Positions 1 through 8,386 of a DNA stretch of 64,000 bases are shown here, piece by piece (position 1 is the first letter of the stretch; the number at the start of each line of letters is the position of its first letter). Below the pieces are notes generated by a model. It did no database searches. It saw only the letters and a list, made by a program, of their open reading frames with translations, and had not been told where the DNA came from. The position numbers and the translations under genes were made by a program. Source of the stretch: JAWWOW01 sp033851265 (GTDB lineage: Bacteria; Actinomycetota; Actinomycetes; JAWWOW01); contig JAWWOW010000025.1 in assembly GCA_033851265.1 (NCBI GenBank), positions 62,001 through 126,000 of the forward strand. Direction: 5' to 3'.

Positions 1-131
1 TCGCGACATTCGAGAAGTCCGGCGCGTCGGCGTACAGCCTCGGGCCATCGGTGCTTCGCACCTCGACCGCGGGGATCGTTGCAGCTGCGCTGCTGCTGTC
101 TCGAACGCCGCGGTGGAAGATGGGCGAATAG
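1..131 (+). CDS. C-terminal end of an unidentified membrane protein (partial)
   Basis: The frame is open from the window edge to a TAG at 129-131 and encodes about 42 residues. A hydrophobic Ala/Leu-rich stretch (TAGIVAAALLLS) is followed by a short basic tail (RTPRWKMGE), which looks like the last transmembrane segment of a membrane protein with a cytoplasmic end. The next gene starts 4 bases after the stop, so the two are probably co-transcribed. Too little is present to name a family. Confidence 0.5.
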   Translation, partial: ATFEKSGASAYSLGPSVLRTSTAGIVAAALLLSRTPRWKMGE

Positions 132-135
132 CGCG

Positions 136-516
136 ATGTCAACGCGGAGCGTGCAGTGGCGCAAAGTGCGCTCATCGTTGATGACGTGCGCCCTGTCGCT
201 TCCGGAGGCGTACGAAGACCATCCCTGGGGCGAGACCGTCATCAAGGTGAACAAGAAGATTTTCCTGTTCCTCGGCGTCGACGACGGGAGCCATCCACCC
301 GGCTTCGGGGTGAAGCTCCCCGAGTCGCGCGATCAGGCGCTGGCGGTGCCGGGTGCACAGCCGAGTGGCTACGGCTTGGGCAAGGCAGGCTGGGTCTCGT
401 TGCAGCTCGAGGAAAAGCTGCCGCCGATCAACGTTCTGCACGACTGGGTGGAGGAGAGCTACCGCGCCGTCGCGCCGAAGAAGCTGGTCAAGGTGCTGGA
501 CGAGGGCATCGGCTGA
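136..516 (+). CDS. MmcQ/YjbR family protein
   Basis: This 126-residue protein has the MmcQ/YjbR pattern: an early LPEAYEDHPWGE segment, then VIKVNKKIFLFL, and a C-terminal helix beginning VLHDWVEESYR. The family has a double-wing DNA-binding-like fold, but its function is unknown and DNA binding is only inferred from structure. I chose the ATG at 136 because it follows the upstream stop directly and matches family length. The open frame extends back to 79, but that extension overlaps the previous gene and shows no family similarity. It is likely in one transcript with the upstream membrane protein. Confidence 0.75.
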   Translation: MSTRSVQWRKVRSSLMTCALSLPEAYEDHPWGETVIKVNKKIFLFLGVDDGSHPPGFGVKLPESRDQALAVPGAQPSGYGLGKAGWVSLQLEEKLPPINVLHDWVEESYRAVAPKKLVKVLDEGIG

Positions 517-529
517 CAAGTGTTACGTT

Positions 530-546
530 ATACCCCCTATGGGTAT
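530..546. promoter_or_regulatory. Candidate CsoR-family operator
   Basis: ATACCCCCTATGGGTAT is a pseudo-palindrome with C/G tracts around an AT centre, the layout of operators bound by the CsoR/RcnR/CstR repressor family (copper or persulfide sensors). It overlaps the ATG at 539 of the DUF4396 gene, so a bound repressor would block the promoter or the start of a leaderless transcript. The assignment rests on the motif alone; no csoR gene lies in the window. Confidence 0.5.
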
Positions 547-1000
547 CTCATATCTCCGATCTGACCTGACGCGCACCGCTGTCACGGCAACACTGCACTG
601 CCTGACTGGCTGTGCCATCGGCGAGGTGCTGGGTCTGGCCATTGCGACCGCCGCCGGCTGGAGCAATGCTCCGTCGATCGCGTTGGCGGTCGCACTGGCA
701 TTCTTCTTCGGCTATTCGCTGACGATGCTGCCGCTGGTGCGGGCCCGGCTGTCTCCCGGCCAGGTGATTCGCATCGCGCTCGCCGCAGACACCGCCTCCA
801 TAGCCACCATGGAGCTCGTCGATAACGCGTTCGTGCTCGCCGTCCCCGGCGCCATGGCCGCTGGTCTGTCAGACCTGCTCTTCTGGAGCAGCCTCGCCGC
901 GTCGCTCGTCGTCGCATTCGTGGTGACGGTGCCCGTGAACCGGTGGTTCATCGCCCGCGGTAGAGGCCATGCCGTCGTGCACGAGTACCACCATCACTGA
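539..1000 (+). CDS. DUF4396 membrane protein
   Basis: The protein has 153 residues, with four hydrophobic segments and the DUF4396 signature near the N terminus (LHCLTGCAIGEVLG). It ends in a His-rich tail (VVHEYHHH). DUF4396 proteins are small integral membrane proteins often found near copper genes; their biochemical role is not established. The Cys in CLTGC and the His tail could bind metal, which is inference. The ATG at 539 lies inside a CsoR-like palindrome and has no Shine-Dalgarno sequence, so a leaderless message is likely. No in-frame ATG, GTG or TTG follows soon after. Confidence 0.75.
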   Translation: MGISYLRSDLTRTAVTATLHCLTGCAIGEVLGLAIATAAGWSNAPSIALAVALAFFFGYSLTMLPLVRARLSPGQVIRIALAADTASIATMELVDNAFVLAVPGAMAAGLSDLLFWSSLAASLVVAFVVTVPVNRWFIARGRGHAVVHEYHHH

Positions 1001-1021
1001 CCCACCGAAGGAGATGCGTCG

Positions 1022-2050
1022 TCAACGGACGGTGAACGTCTTGGTGTCGAGGTTGGTGACCGAGCCGTCCTTGGCCGATGCCTCGAACGCCCGGATCTCA
1101 TACGTTCCAGGCACGAGGATCATGGTCAGCTTCCAGTCGCCGCGGCCCGGGCCACCGGTCGTCGCCATCGTGTTCGTGCGCTTGACGACGGTGGCACCAC
1201 GCCGGACCTCGATGCTGACGGTCGCTTCGAACACGGTTGCCTGACCCGAGAATGTCACCGGACTGTTCACCTTCGCGTTCTGAGTCGGCGCGAGAATCCA
1301 GACCGCTCCGAGGACCGTGTATGAGACGCCGCGCTTCTGTGGCTTACTGACGTCGACGCCGAACAACGATGTAACCGGCTTGCCCTCCACGCTGATGAGC
1401 ACCGACTTGATCGTCGTGTCCGCGGCAGTGACGGTGTGCACCAGCTGCTGGATCGACAGCTGGCCGCCCTCGGTCCCACCCTGGAACGGACCATTGACGT
1501 CCTTGCTGAAGTCGACGGTGGCGACCGTCCCGGCTCGCGTGACGCCGCGCACCGTGGTGTTCTCCGGCCACAGGCTGTTGTAGTCCGGATCGGCTGCCTT
1601 CGCGTGCAGCATTTGGTCGACGGCGACAACGGCCTTGTCGGGGTTGCTCGCGGGCGCGTTCGTGCTGTGGAACTCGCGGTAGAGGCGCAGGGCCGTGCCG
1701 GTGTCACCCAAGTAGTACACGGGGACCGTGATCGGTTTGGCTGATACTGCGGGTTGTGAAGGAGTCGGGGTAACAGTCGGAGTCGACGAGGCTGCCGGTG
1801 GCAAGACGTGCGCGCTGTCGTCGTCGTTGCCGGCGAGCGCGAGACCACCGGCGACCCCACCGGCGACCAGCGCTACGGCTGCCGCGACCCCGACTGGCAC
1901 GAGCCAACGGTTGCGCGCCTGGCGTTCTCCGACCCGCTCGCGAATCCTCATGAGTCCGTCCCCTCCCGGAACTACCTGGTCACCTTCAGCGCGCAAGACA
2001 TCGCGCAGCCGGTCGGCGTACTGCTCGTCCGGATCGCGTGGCGTGCTCAT
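1022..2050 (-). CDS. Membrane-anchored GerMN/Gmad2 domain protein, probable anti-sigma partner
   Basis: This 342-residue protein has a cytoplasmic N-terminal part of about 45 residues, one transmembrane helix (WLVPVGVAAAVALVAGGVAG), a Pro/Thr/Ser linker, a GerMN domain (about 105-225) and a C-terminal Gmad2 Ig-like domain (from about 245). Both domains are known from spore-germination and cell-envelope proteins and probably bind envelope ligands. Its ATG overlaps the stop of the sigma-factor gene as ATGA, so the two are translationally coupled. That order and the topology suggest an extracytoplasmic sensor with anti-sigma activity. No zinc-type anti-sigma motif is visible in the N terminus, so that role is inferred. 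Confidence 0.75.
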   Translation of the reverse strand: MSTPRDPDEQYADRLRDVLRAEGDQVVPGGDGLMRIRERVGERQARNRWLVPVGVAAAVALVAGGVAGGLALAGNDDDSAHVLPPAASSTPTVTPTPSQPAVSAKPITVPVYYLGDTGTALRLYREFHSTNAPASNPDKAVVAVDQMLHAKAADPDYNSLWPENTTVRGVTRAGTVATVDFSKDVNGPFQGGTEGGQLSIQQLVHTVTAADTTIKSVLISVEGKPVTSLFGVDVSKPQKRGVSYTVLGAVWILAPTQNAKVNSPVTFSGQATVFEATVSIEVRRGATVVKRTNTMATTGGPGRGDWKLTMILVPGTYEIRAFEASAKDGSVTNLDTKTFTVR

Positions 2051-2547
2051 GCGGTTGGCTCCAGTGTCTGGCGAAGCGCGGCCAGCCCGCGCGACGCATG
2101 GCTTTTCACTGCACCACGAGAGATGCCCATGGCCTCGGCGATGTCTGCTTCTGAAAGGTCGGCGTAGTAGCGCAGCACCAACGCCTCACGCTGTCGGGCT
2201 GGCAGCTCGCGCAACGCGCCCATGACGCGGTCACGTTCCAGCATTGCCAGCGCGCCGTATTCGGCGCTCGGTGCGTCGACACCCGGCAGCGGTCGATTGC
2301 GGTCTTCGACGACGCGGCGTCGCAGGGCCGATCGCGATCGGTTGATCACGGCTGAGCGGAGGTACGCCGCCGCTTTGCCCGGATCACGCAGCCGGTTCCA
2401 GCGACCGTGCATGGCGACAAACGCGTCCTGCACGACTTCCTCGGCCACAGCCGTGTTCCCGAGCAGCAGCGCGGCGGTGCGGACGAGTGGCCGGTAGTGC
2501 GCGGAGTACAGGTCGGTGACAGCGTCGTCGGCGGACACTCGCGTCAC
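2047..2547 (-). CDS. SigE-family (ECF-type) RNA polymerase sigma factor
   Basis: Region 2 runs from LYSAHYRPLVRTAALLLG, with EEVVQDAFVAMHGRW, into a region 4 helix-turn-helix (LSEADIAEAMGISRGAVKSH). The length of about 166 residues is normal for the actinobacterial SigE family. I chose the GTG at 2547 because GGAG lies 7 bases upstream and the N terminus then matches relatives. A GTG at 2589 overlaps the protease stop as GTGA but lacks a well-placed Shine-Dalgarno. It lies between a secreted protease and a GerMN/Gmad2 membrane protein on the same strand, and probably controls envelope or secretion genes with the latter as partner. Confidence 0.85.
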   Translation of the reverse strand: MTRVSADDAVTDLYSAHYRPLVRTAALLLGNTAVAEEVVQDAFVAMHGRWNRLRDPGKAAAYLRSAVINRSRSALRRRVVEDRNRPLPGVDAPSAEYGALAMLERDRVMGALRELPARQREALVLRYYADLSEADIAEAMGISRGAVKSHASRGLAALRQTLEPTA

Positions 2548-2585
2548 GAGCGTGCTCCGATCGCCAGTCCTCACCACATCTGCGA

Positions 2586-5500
2586 TCACGACCGTACGAC
2601 GCGCGACCCCTTCCGCCGGTTTACACGCCCGTGTACACGCCGGAGCGCGGCTGCCCCCAACAGGGGCAAAACGGTCGCCCAGCCGTATGCCACGGCGCCG
2701 GAGGTTGCGCCGGCGGTCGCACCGCTGAGCGTGACCTGCTCGACCACGGCCGAGACGTTGACCGGCTGCGCCGCGGTGGCGGCGGCCGGCAGCCCATCCA
2801 GCGCTCGGACGGCGAAGTAGAGCGTGCTGCCCGCTGGACGCGGCTTGGTCACCGTCCCTGATGTGGTTAGCGCGAGCTGGTGTGCGGCGGCGAAGTTCGC
2901 GGACGTGATCGGTGCGGTGGACCAGCGCACGTCGTACGCCGCAGCCGTGCCGCACGTCCCGTCATCGCCGGTCACCGACCATCTCAGCGTGACGTTGGCT
3001 GTTCCAGTCTTGACCGACAGATCCCGCACGGGTGCCGGGCGTGTCGCGTCGGTGACGAAGTTGTTGGTGTTCCAGCCGTCGTGGCCCCACTCCGGCCACG
3101 ACGCGGACGAGCAGCGCTCCGCGCCGTTGCCGCGCCAGACGAACAAGTTGCCTTCGCGCGTGGTGCTGGCGATATCCCGCTGACCATCACCGTTGAAGTC
3201 ACCGACACCCGGTGCGACCACCGTCCAGCCACCAGTGAACTTCGGCCAGCCCGTCCCCGCCAAGGTGGCAAGACCTCGTTCGGTTCCTGTCACGGAGAAC
3301 GCGTGCACGTCGTCGTACGCAGTGCCGACGAGCAACTCGTCCCTGTCGTCACCGTCGATGTCCGCGGAGGAGGGCGTCAGCAGGAACTGCAGGTCGTTGA
3401 CCTCGCGTGGGAACGCGGGCAACTGACTCCGGGTGCCGCCTTGGGTCGTGTCGTAGACGGACAGCTGGTTGTCGGAGTTGATCTGGTCCTCTGGCAGTGC
3501 GAGGTCGAGCAACTTGCCGAGTCCGGCAGCCGGGATCGCCAATGAAGGCGGGCCGGTCACGTTGAACTGAGTGAAGATGCCACCGCCCGCTGCCGGGATC
3601 GATGGTTTGTCGGTCGAGTTCGACGCCGACCCGGTGCCGGACATCCGCAGCGTGTGGTCGCGGCCTTGACTGTCGCGACCGTAGATCGACACTCCGTTGG
3701 GACCGAGGATGTACGCCGGTCCGGCGGTGCCGTCGATACCAACGTCGAGTCGCTTCGGGTCGCCGGTGATCGGTCCGAGCACGGGCGCTCCTGTCGGCCC
3801 ATCTCCAACGACCGGCAACAACTCGAGCGCCGCCGTCGCGATTCGCGCCGGCCAGCCAGGCAGGAACGCGTTGGCGTTCGGGAAGCCGTTAGGAGGACTG
3901 CCAGGTCCGGAACCGTGCGCCGCGCCGTCGGCATGCAATGCATAAACACGGTCGTTGCCGTTGTCGAGGACCTGTCCGGTGACCGTCGGCAGCGGGTCCG
4001 AGGTGTTCGGCGTCTCGGCGTACTGCTCATTGACCGTTGCAACGATCTCGGGCTTGCCGTCGCCGGTCAGATCGCCGATAGCCGGACCGACCACGATCTT
4101 CGCGCCATTGAACTGCTCGACACCTGCCGGCTGCGTGATCTCGTGCGTGACTGGGTCGACCGACGCGACCTTCGACGGGTCGCGCAGCATGACGGGCCAC
4201 CCGTCCATGGGAGTGCCGTCGGCATGCCACACGTAGAGGTGCCGATCCCCGGAACCAGCCACGATTTCGAGGCCGGGATGCGTCGGGTCGATGTCTCCCA
4301 GGGACGGGGTCGCAAGGAACCACCACATCGTGCGGTTGAGCTTGCCCCGCCGGTTCACGATGTCGGGCGCTACATCCGGATCGACGCTGGCGTCAAGCGT
4401 CCGCCCAGTCACCGCGGCGGGATTGCTGGCATAGAAACCCGCGGCGCGATCGGCAGGTTGCGGCGCGGAATACAGCACCTTGTCGCGCACCGGGAATCCG
4501 GGGAGGACATTGCCGTTGCGGTCGAACGCCGTGATCCGGCCCATGAAGTCAGGTACGACGACCTCGAGCTCACCGTCTCGGTTCAGGTCACCGATCGCCG
4601 GTGGTCGCAACGTCGCGCTATAGATCGGAGTGGTGATCTCGCCGGACGTGTACGCGCGAGCGCCGTACGCCAGTTGGTTCACCGTTGTGTGGGCCGGCCA
4701 TCCGGCCAGCTCCACGCCCGCCGCCGCACCACCCTTGTACGCGTGGATCAAGCCGTTGCTGGTGGCGACGATCAGGTCATCCTTGCCGTCGTTGTTGAGG
4801 TCAGCGAAGCGCGGGGCAGCGGCGCCGTCGCCCTGCAGGTCTCGCGGATACCCAGCGAACAGCGCAGGGTCGTGGTGCAGGTTGAAGTCCTTCGTCGACA
4901 CACCTTGCAGCGGACCACCAGCGATGTTGGGGAGTGCTTGGTTCTGAGCGTCCTTCGCAGTGACCACCAGACGCAAGATGACGCCGAACTTGTCGGGGAT
5001 CTGCCGGTTCTCGTGGTCGCCCCGGCCGGTCGCCGGATCGGCGCCCGGGCCGGTGGTTCCCTTGCCACCGAATGGAATTGCAGCGGTGTCCAACGCGGTC
5101 TTCACAACAGCGGGATCGATGGTGGCGAGGAGCCCGCGGTAGGCCGCGGTTTGGTTGCCCGTCTTCGTGAGCGTGACGCCCGTCGATCGGTACTGCGGCG
5201 CAGCGTTGGTGTCACGCCACGACCACGGAGCCCACTGCAGCGTGTAGCTGTACATGGCCGCGCGCCGTGCCGCGACGAAGCCGTTCACCTGGATCGCGCC
5301 CGCCGAAGGATCGACGACGGAGTACCACCGCGGGGAGTCGATCGAGGCTTCCGGTGGGATCCGGTTTTCGTTGACCGCACGGACGAGCGTGTGGCTGTTG
5401 ATGCGTCCGTACCCAGTGAACGGGTCCCACCCGGCCGTCGATGGGTAACGCTGGCTCGCCCCTGACGTGTCTGTCTGATCCTGCTTGTCCACCGGTGTCA

Positions 5501-6926
5501 CGACGTTGATGTCGTCGGCGGTCATCGTGATGAGTTGATGGACTTCCTCGGCGGACAGCCCGTGCCCAGTCGGTACGCCGCCGGGCCCATCGAGCAGTCC
5601 GTAGTCCCGCACGCGGTTGACGGCCGGGCGGTTCTCGGACATCGCATTGCGCGCGGACGAATAGGCCAGCCCTGCCATTCCCGCCGAGCGACCGGTGGCC
5701 TCGGAAGAACACGAGTTCGACGGGACCGAGACCGCGATGTAGGCACCGACATTGGTGCAACCGCGGATCTGGAGGTAGGAGCCCGTCGCGCTGGGGGCGC
5801 CTTCGGTTTGTGGCTCGCCAATCGAGTTCATGACGACCGCGTGTTCCAGCGCCGACGGCTGGTTGTGATGCGCTGCGGCCTCATCGGCGGCGCTCGCAAT
5901 GAGTACGACACCGCGCTTGTAGGCGTAGTTGATGGCTTGCTGTGCGAACCGGCTGTTGTTGAGTGTGCCGAGTGCGGACTGAATAAGCGATGCGCCGTTG
6001 TCCACGGCGTACAGCACACCAGCGGCGAAGTCATTGACATCGGCAATGAACGAGTCGCCCGCGCGGAGCACCATGATGCGGCAGTTCGGGCAGGTTCCGG
6101 CGCTCCCGACGCCGTTGTTGGCCTCAGCCGTGGAGTCCTTTGCCTCGCCGGTGCCATGGCCGTACTGCGGCTCGTCGAACGGGTCGTTGTCGTGCTCGAA
6201 GGCGTCCCAGCCGGCAATGTCGTCCTGGTAGCCGTTGCCGTCGGCGTCGACGCCATCGGAGAACAGGAAGATGAGGTCTTCCGGGTCGATGATGGTGTTG
6301 CGGTTGATGTCGTGCCCGATCACGCGGGAGTCGCCGGACCCACCACACGTCGTGGGCTGGTGCCAGTCGGGGCAGTAGTCGCGGATGTCGAACTGGCCGT
6401 TGGCGTCCGCGTCGTACGCATGCCCGGCGGGGGCATTGCCCCAGTTGGGGACCGGCAGCTCACCACGGTTGATCCAGACCTTGTTGTTGAGCTCCTCCAT
6501 CGCGCCGAGGTCGTCCCACTTGATGCCCGAGTCCGTATTCGCGATCACGACATCCGGTCGGCCGGTCGTGATGGTCCAAGCCTTGTCGACGGACGCACCG
6601 GTCACTCCGTGCAGCTCCTGCGGGTCAGCGTTGTTAGCGGGCCGGCAGTTCTGGTAATCCTGCGGGTCCACGGTCGGGGAGTAGATGTCGCAGGCAGTCT
6701 TCGACGTGTACTTCCACAAGTCATTCGCGCTGTTGGGCTGCAGGTCCGGGTCGTTCGGCATCGTCGTCGTGTGGTTGTACGTCCGGTAGTCGTACGGGTC
6801 CTGACCGGCGGGAGGCTTGGGGTACGGCGAATCGGCGCTGGCGGGTGCAGCATTCACCGCAAGGGGGACCGCCAGGAGCGCGGTCGTGGCCAGGGTGCGA
6901 AGTGCAGAGCTGACGAGTGACGGCAT
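2586..6926 (-). CDS. Secreted S8 (subtilisin-type) protease with FG-GAP repeats and C-terminal membrane anchor
   Basis: This 1446-residue protein starts with a signal peptide (about 1-31). The subtilase domain carries Asp132 (TDSGI), His257 (YGHGTG) and Ser414 (TGRSAGMAG). The usual oxyanion-hole Asn is replaced by Asp348 (IASAAD), and the serine motif departs from GTSMAAP, so catalysis may be altered. Six FG-GAP/VCBS calcium-binding type segments follow, for example DLNNDGKDDLIVAT, DLTGDGKPEIVAT and DFNGDGQRDIAS. After these come a fibronectin-III-like domain and a final hydrophobic segment with an Arg-rich tail. It is probably surface-anchored and digests or binds extracellular protein. The sigma factor and its partner follow on the same strand. 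Confidence 0.85.
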   Translation of the reverse strand: MPSLVSSALRTLATTALLAVPLAVNAAPASADSPYPKPPAGQDPYDYRTYNHTTTMPNDPDLQPNSANDLWKYTSKTACDIYSPTVDPQDYQNCRPANNADPQELHGVTGASVDKAWTITTGRPDVVIANTDSGIKWDDLGAMEELNNKVWINRGELPVPNWGNAPAGHAYDADANGQFDIRDYCPDWHQPTTCGGSGDSRVIGHDINRNTIIDPEDLIFLFSDGVDADGNGYQDDIAGWDAFEHDNDPFDEPQYGHGTGEAKDSTAEANNGVGSAGTCPNCRIMVLRAGDSFIADVNDFAAGVLYAVDNGASLIQSALGTLNNSRFAQQAINYAYKRGVVLIASAADEAAAHHNQPSALEHAVVMNSIGEPQTEGAPSATGSYLQIRGCTNVGAYIAVSVPSNSCSSEATGRSAGMAGLAYSSARNAMSENRPAVNRVRDYGLLDGPGGVPTGHGLSAEEVHQLITMTADDINVVTPVDKQDQTDTSGASQRYPSTAGWDPFTGYGRINSHTLVRAVNENRIPPEASIDSPRWYSVVDPSAGAIQVNGFVAARRAAMYSYTLQWAPWSWRDTNAAPQYRSTGVTLTKTGNQTAAYRGLLATIDPAVVKTALDTAAIPFGGKGTTGPGADPATGRGDHENRQIPDKFGVILRLVVTAKDAQNQALPNIAGGPLQGVSTKDFNLHHDPALFAGYPRDLQGDGAAAPRFADLNNDGKDDLIVATSNGLIHAYKGGAAAGVELAGWPAHTTVNQLAYGARAYTSGEITTPIYSATLRPPAIGDLNRDGELEVVVPDFMGRITAFDRNGNVLPGFPVRDKVLYSAPQPADRAAGFYASNPAAVTGRTLDASVDPDVAPDIVNRRGKLNRTMWWFLATPSLGDIDPTHPGLEIVAGSGDRHLYVWHADGTPMDGWPVMLRDPSKVASVDPVTHEITQPAGVEQFNGAKIVVGPAIGDLTGDGKPEIVATVNEQYAETPNTSDPLPTVTGQVLDNGNDRVYALHADGAAHGSGPGSPPNGFPNANAFLPGWPARIATAALELLPVVGDGPTGAPVLGPITGDPKRLDVGIDGTAGPAYILGPNGVSIYGRDSQGRDHTLRMSGTGSASNSTDKPSIPAAGGGIFTQFNVTGPPSLAIPAAGLGKLLDLALPEDQINSDNQLSVYDTTQGGTRSQLPAFPREVNDLQFLLTPSSADIDGDDRDELLVGTAYDDVHAFSVTGTERGLATLAGTGWPKFTGGWTVVAPGVGDFNGDGQRDIASTTREGNLFVWRGNGAERCSSASWPEWGHDGWNTNNFVTDATRPAPVRDLSVKTGTANVTLRWSVTGDDGTCGTAAAYDVRWSTAPITSANFAAAHQLALTTSGTVTKPRPAGSTLYFAVRALDGLPAAATAAQPVNVSAVVEQVTLSGATAGATSGAVAYGWATVLPLLGAAALRRVHGRVNRRKGSRVVRS

Positions 6927-7041
6927 ACCAAAGGATTCCCCGTCTCCGGCTTCCTTCCTGCCTTGACCCAGGCCGGACTAGATCGGCTTCGGCTGTTCAT
7001 GCGCTCCGGTAGGGATACCGCCTCGCCGTAGCATCTGCTCC

Positions 7042-7380
7042 GTGGCCGACGACTGTCTGTTCTGCAAGATCGCCGCGGGTGAGATTCCGGTTGATGTCGT
7101 TCGCGAGACCGACCAGACGGTGGCGTTCCGCGACATCAACCCCCAGGCCCCCACCCATGTCCTCGTGATTCCGCGGACGCATCATCGCGACATCGGGGAG
7201 CTGTCCCGGGATGGGGCGTTGTTGACCGCCGTACTCCAAGAGGCTGCGGCGGTCGCGGAGCTAGAGGGACTGGCCGACTATCGCGTCGTCTTCAACACCG
7301 GCGAAGGAGCCGGACAGACCGTGTTCCACGTCCATGCACACGTGCTGGGTGGCCGTGCAATGACCTGGCCACCCGGATGA
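7042..7380 (+). CDS. HIT family nucleotide-binding protein
   Basis: The protein has 112 residues, with an N-terminal CLFCKI segment, the strand pair around PTHVLVIPRTHH, and the histidine triad HVHAHVLGG near the C terminus. HIT enzymes hydrolyse or transfer nucleotidyl groups, typically from adenosine phosphoramidate or AMP-lysine. GTG at 7042 is the only start that gives the complete domain. The stop overlaps the ATG of the following sulfotransferase as ATGA, so the two genes are coupled. A HIT gene just upstream of phoH/ybeY is usual in actinobacteria. Confidence 0.93.
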   Translation: MADDCLFCKIAAGEIPVDVVRETDQTVAFRDINPQAPTHVLVIPRTHHRDIGELSRDGALLTAVLQEAAAVAELEGLADYRVVFNTGEGAGQTVFHVHAHVLGGRAMTWPPG

Positions 7381-8327
7381 GCTCCGGCCCGACACCGATA
7401 TTTCTGCTGGGCATCCTCGAGCGCAGCGGCACCAACTTCCTGTGGGACCTTTTCCGCGCCCATCCCGACTGCGGCGTGCGCCGTCCCATCTGGGAGGACA
7501 AGCTCCTCGGCCCAGCGCACATGCTCGAGCAGTACGTCGACACGGTCGTCGCCACCTGGGACGAGAACTGGCTGGCGCCGGCTGAGGAGCGCGGCAAGCT
7601 GATGCGTGCACTCGGTGACGGGTTGGTTTCTTGGGTCACGTCTGCAGCAGAACCGTTGCAGTCGCATGTCATCGTCAAGACGCCGAGTGTCGAGAACCTG
7701 CCGCTCTTCGATGACTTGTTCGGCGACGAGGTCAAACTGCTGATCCTGATTCGCGACGGCCGCAGTGTCGTGGAGTCCGGCGTACGCAGCTTCGGGTGGA
7801 GTTACCCGCTCGTGATGAAGAAGTGGGCCGACGCGGCGCGCACGATCCTCACGGCGCAGCAGATGTTCGCCGAGACGGGCCGGCGCTACCACTTGGTTCG
7901 CTACGAAGACGTGCTGGCGGACCAGCGAGGTCAGCTCACGGAGATCTTCACGTTCTGCGGGCTCGACCCCACGCGCTTCGACTTCGAAGCGGCGGAGGCA
8001 ATGCCGGTGCGTGGGTCGTCGACCGAGCGGGTCGAAGCGGGTGCACCCGTCGACTGGGCCAAGGTCGAACGCCCGGATGACTTTGCGCCCCAGCGGCGGC
8101 ACGTCGGATGGGATGACGGGCTCCGCCACCTGTACGCCGAGATCGCCGGGGACGCTTCTGTCGCGCTGGGTTACCCGCTGGAACCCCTGCCCCCGCTGAC
8201 GCCCGCCGTACGCGGGTCGCTGGTGTGTTATCGGGCCGAGCTGGCCGCCAAACTTGGGCAGCGGCAGGTACGCCTGCTGCGCGGCCGCGCGCTGCGGGCG
8301 GCCGCCCGGAGCCGCCGGCGCAGGTAG
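7377..8327 (+). CDS. Sulfotransferase family protein
   Basis: This 316-residue protein has an N-terminal P-loop-like PAPS-binding segment (GILERSGTNFLWDLF) and a later 3'-phosphate-binding region (LLILIRDGRSVVES, residues about 122-135), the layout of sulfotransferase family proteins. It would transfer sulfate from PAPS to an unknown carbohydrate, lipid or small acceptor. The C terminus is Arg-rich. It is translationally coupled to the HIT gene and sits before phoH, where it is not usually found, so it looks like a lineage-specific insertion in a conserved cluster. Confidence 0.75.
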   Translation: MSSGPTPIFLLGILERSGTNFLWDLFRAHPDCGVRRPIWEDKLLGPAHMLEQYVDTVVATWDENWLAPAEERGKLMRALGDGLVSWVTSAAEPLQSHVIVKTPSVENLPLFDDLFGDEVKLLILIRDGRSVVESGVRSFGWSYPLVMKKWADAARTILTAQQMFAETGRRYHLVRYEDVLADQRGQLTEIFTFCGLDPTRFDFEAAEAMPVRGSSTERVEAGAPVDWAKVERPDDFAPQRRHVGWDDGLRHLYAEIAGDASVALGYPLEPLPPLTPAVRGSLVCYRAELAAKLGQRQVRLLRGRALRAAARSRRRR

Positions 8328-8386
8328 CATCGGCTCGTCAGAAAGTCTCAGCCAGAAAGCAGGTGCCGCGGCCCCGAGCCACTTCT

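Noticed and set aside
3654..5465. Long plus-strand open frame of about 600 codons
   Set aside because: It lies entirely antisense to the FG-GAP protease, has skewed Arg/Val composition, and shows no domain. It is a shadow of high GC.
5535..6920. Plus-strand open frame of about 460 codons
   Set aside because: Antisense to the same protease; Val/Arg-rich and without any motif.
8225..8386. In-frame extension of PhoH upstream of 8387
   Set aside because: It overlaps the sulfotransferase gene and has no similarity to PhoH; 8387 gives the usual N terminus.
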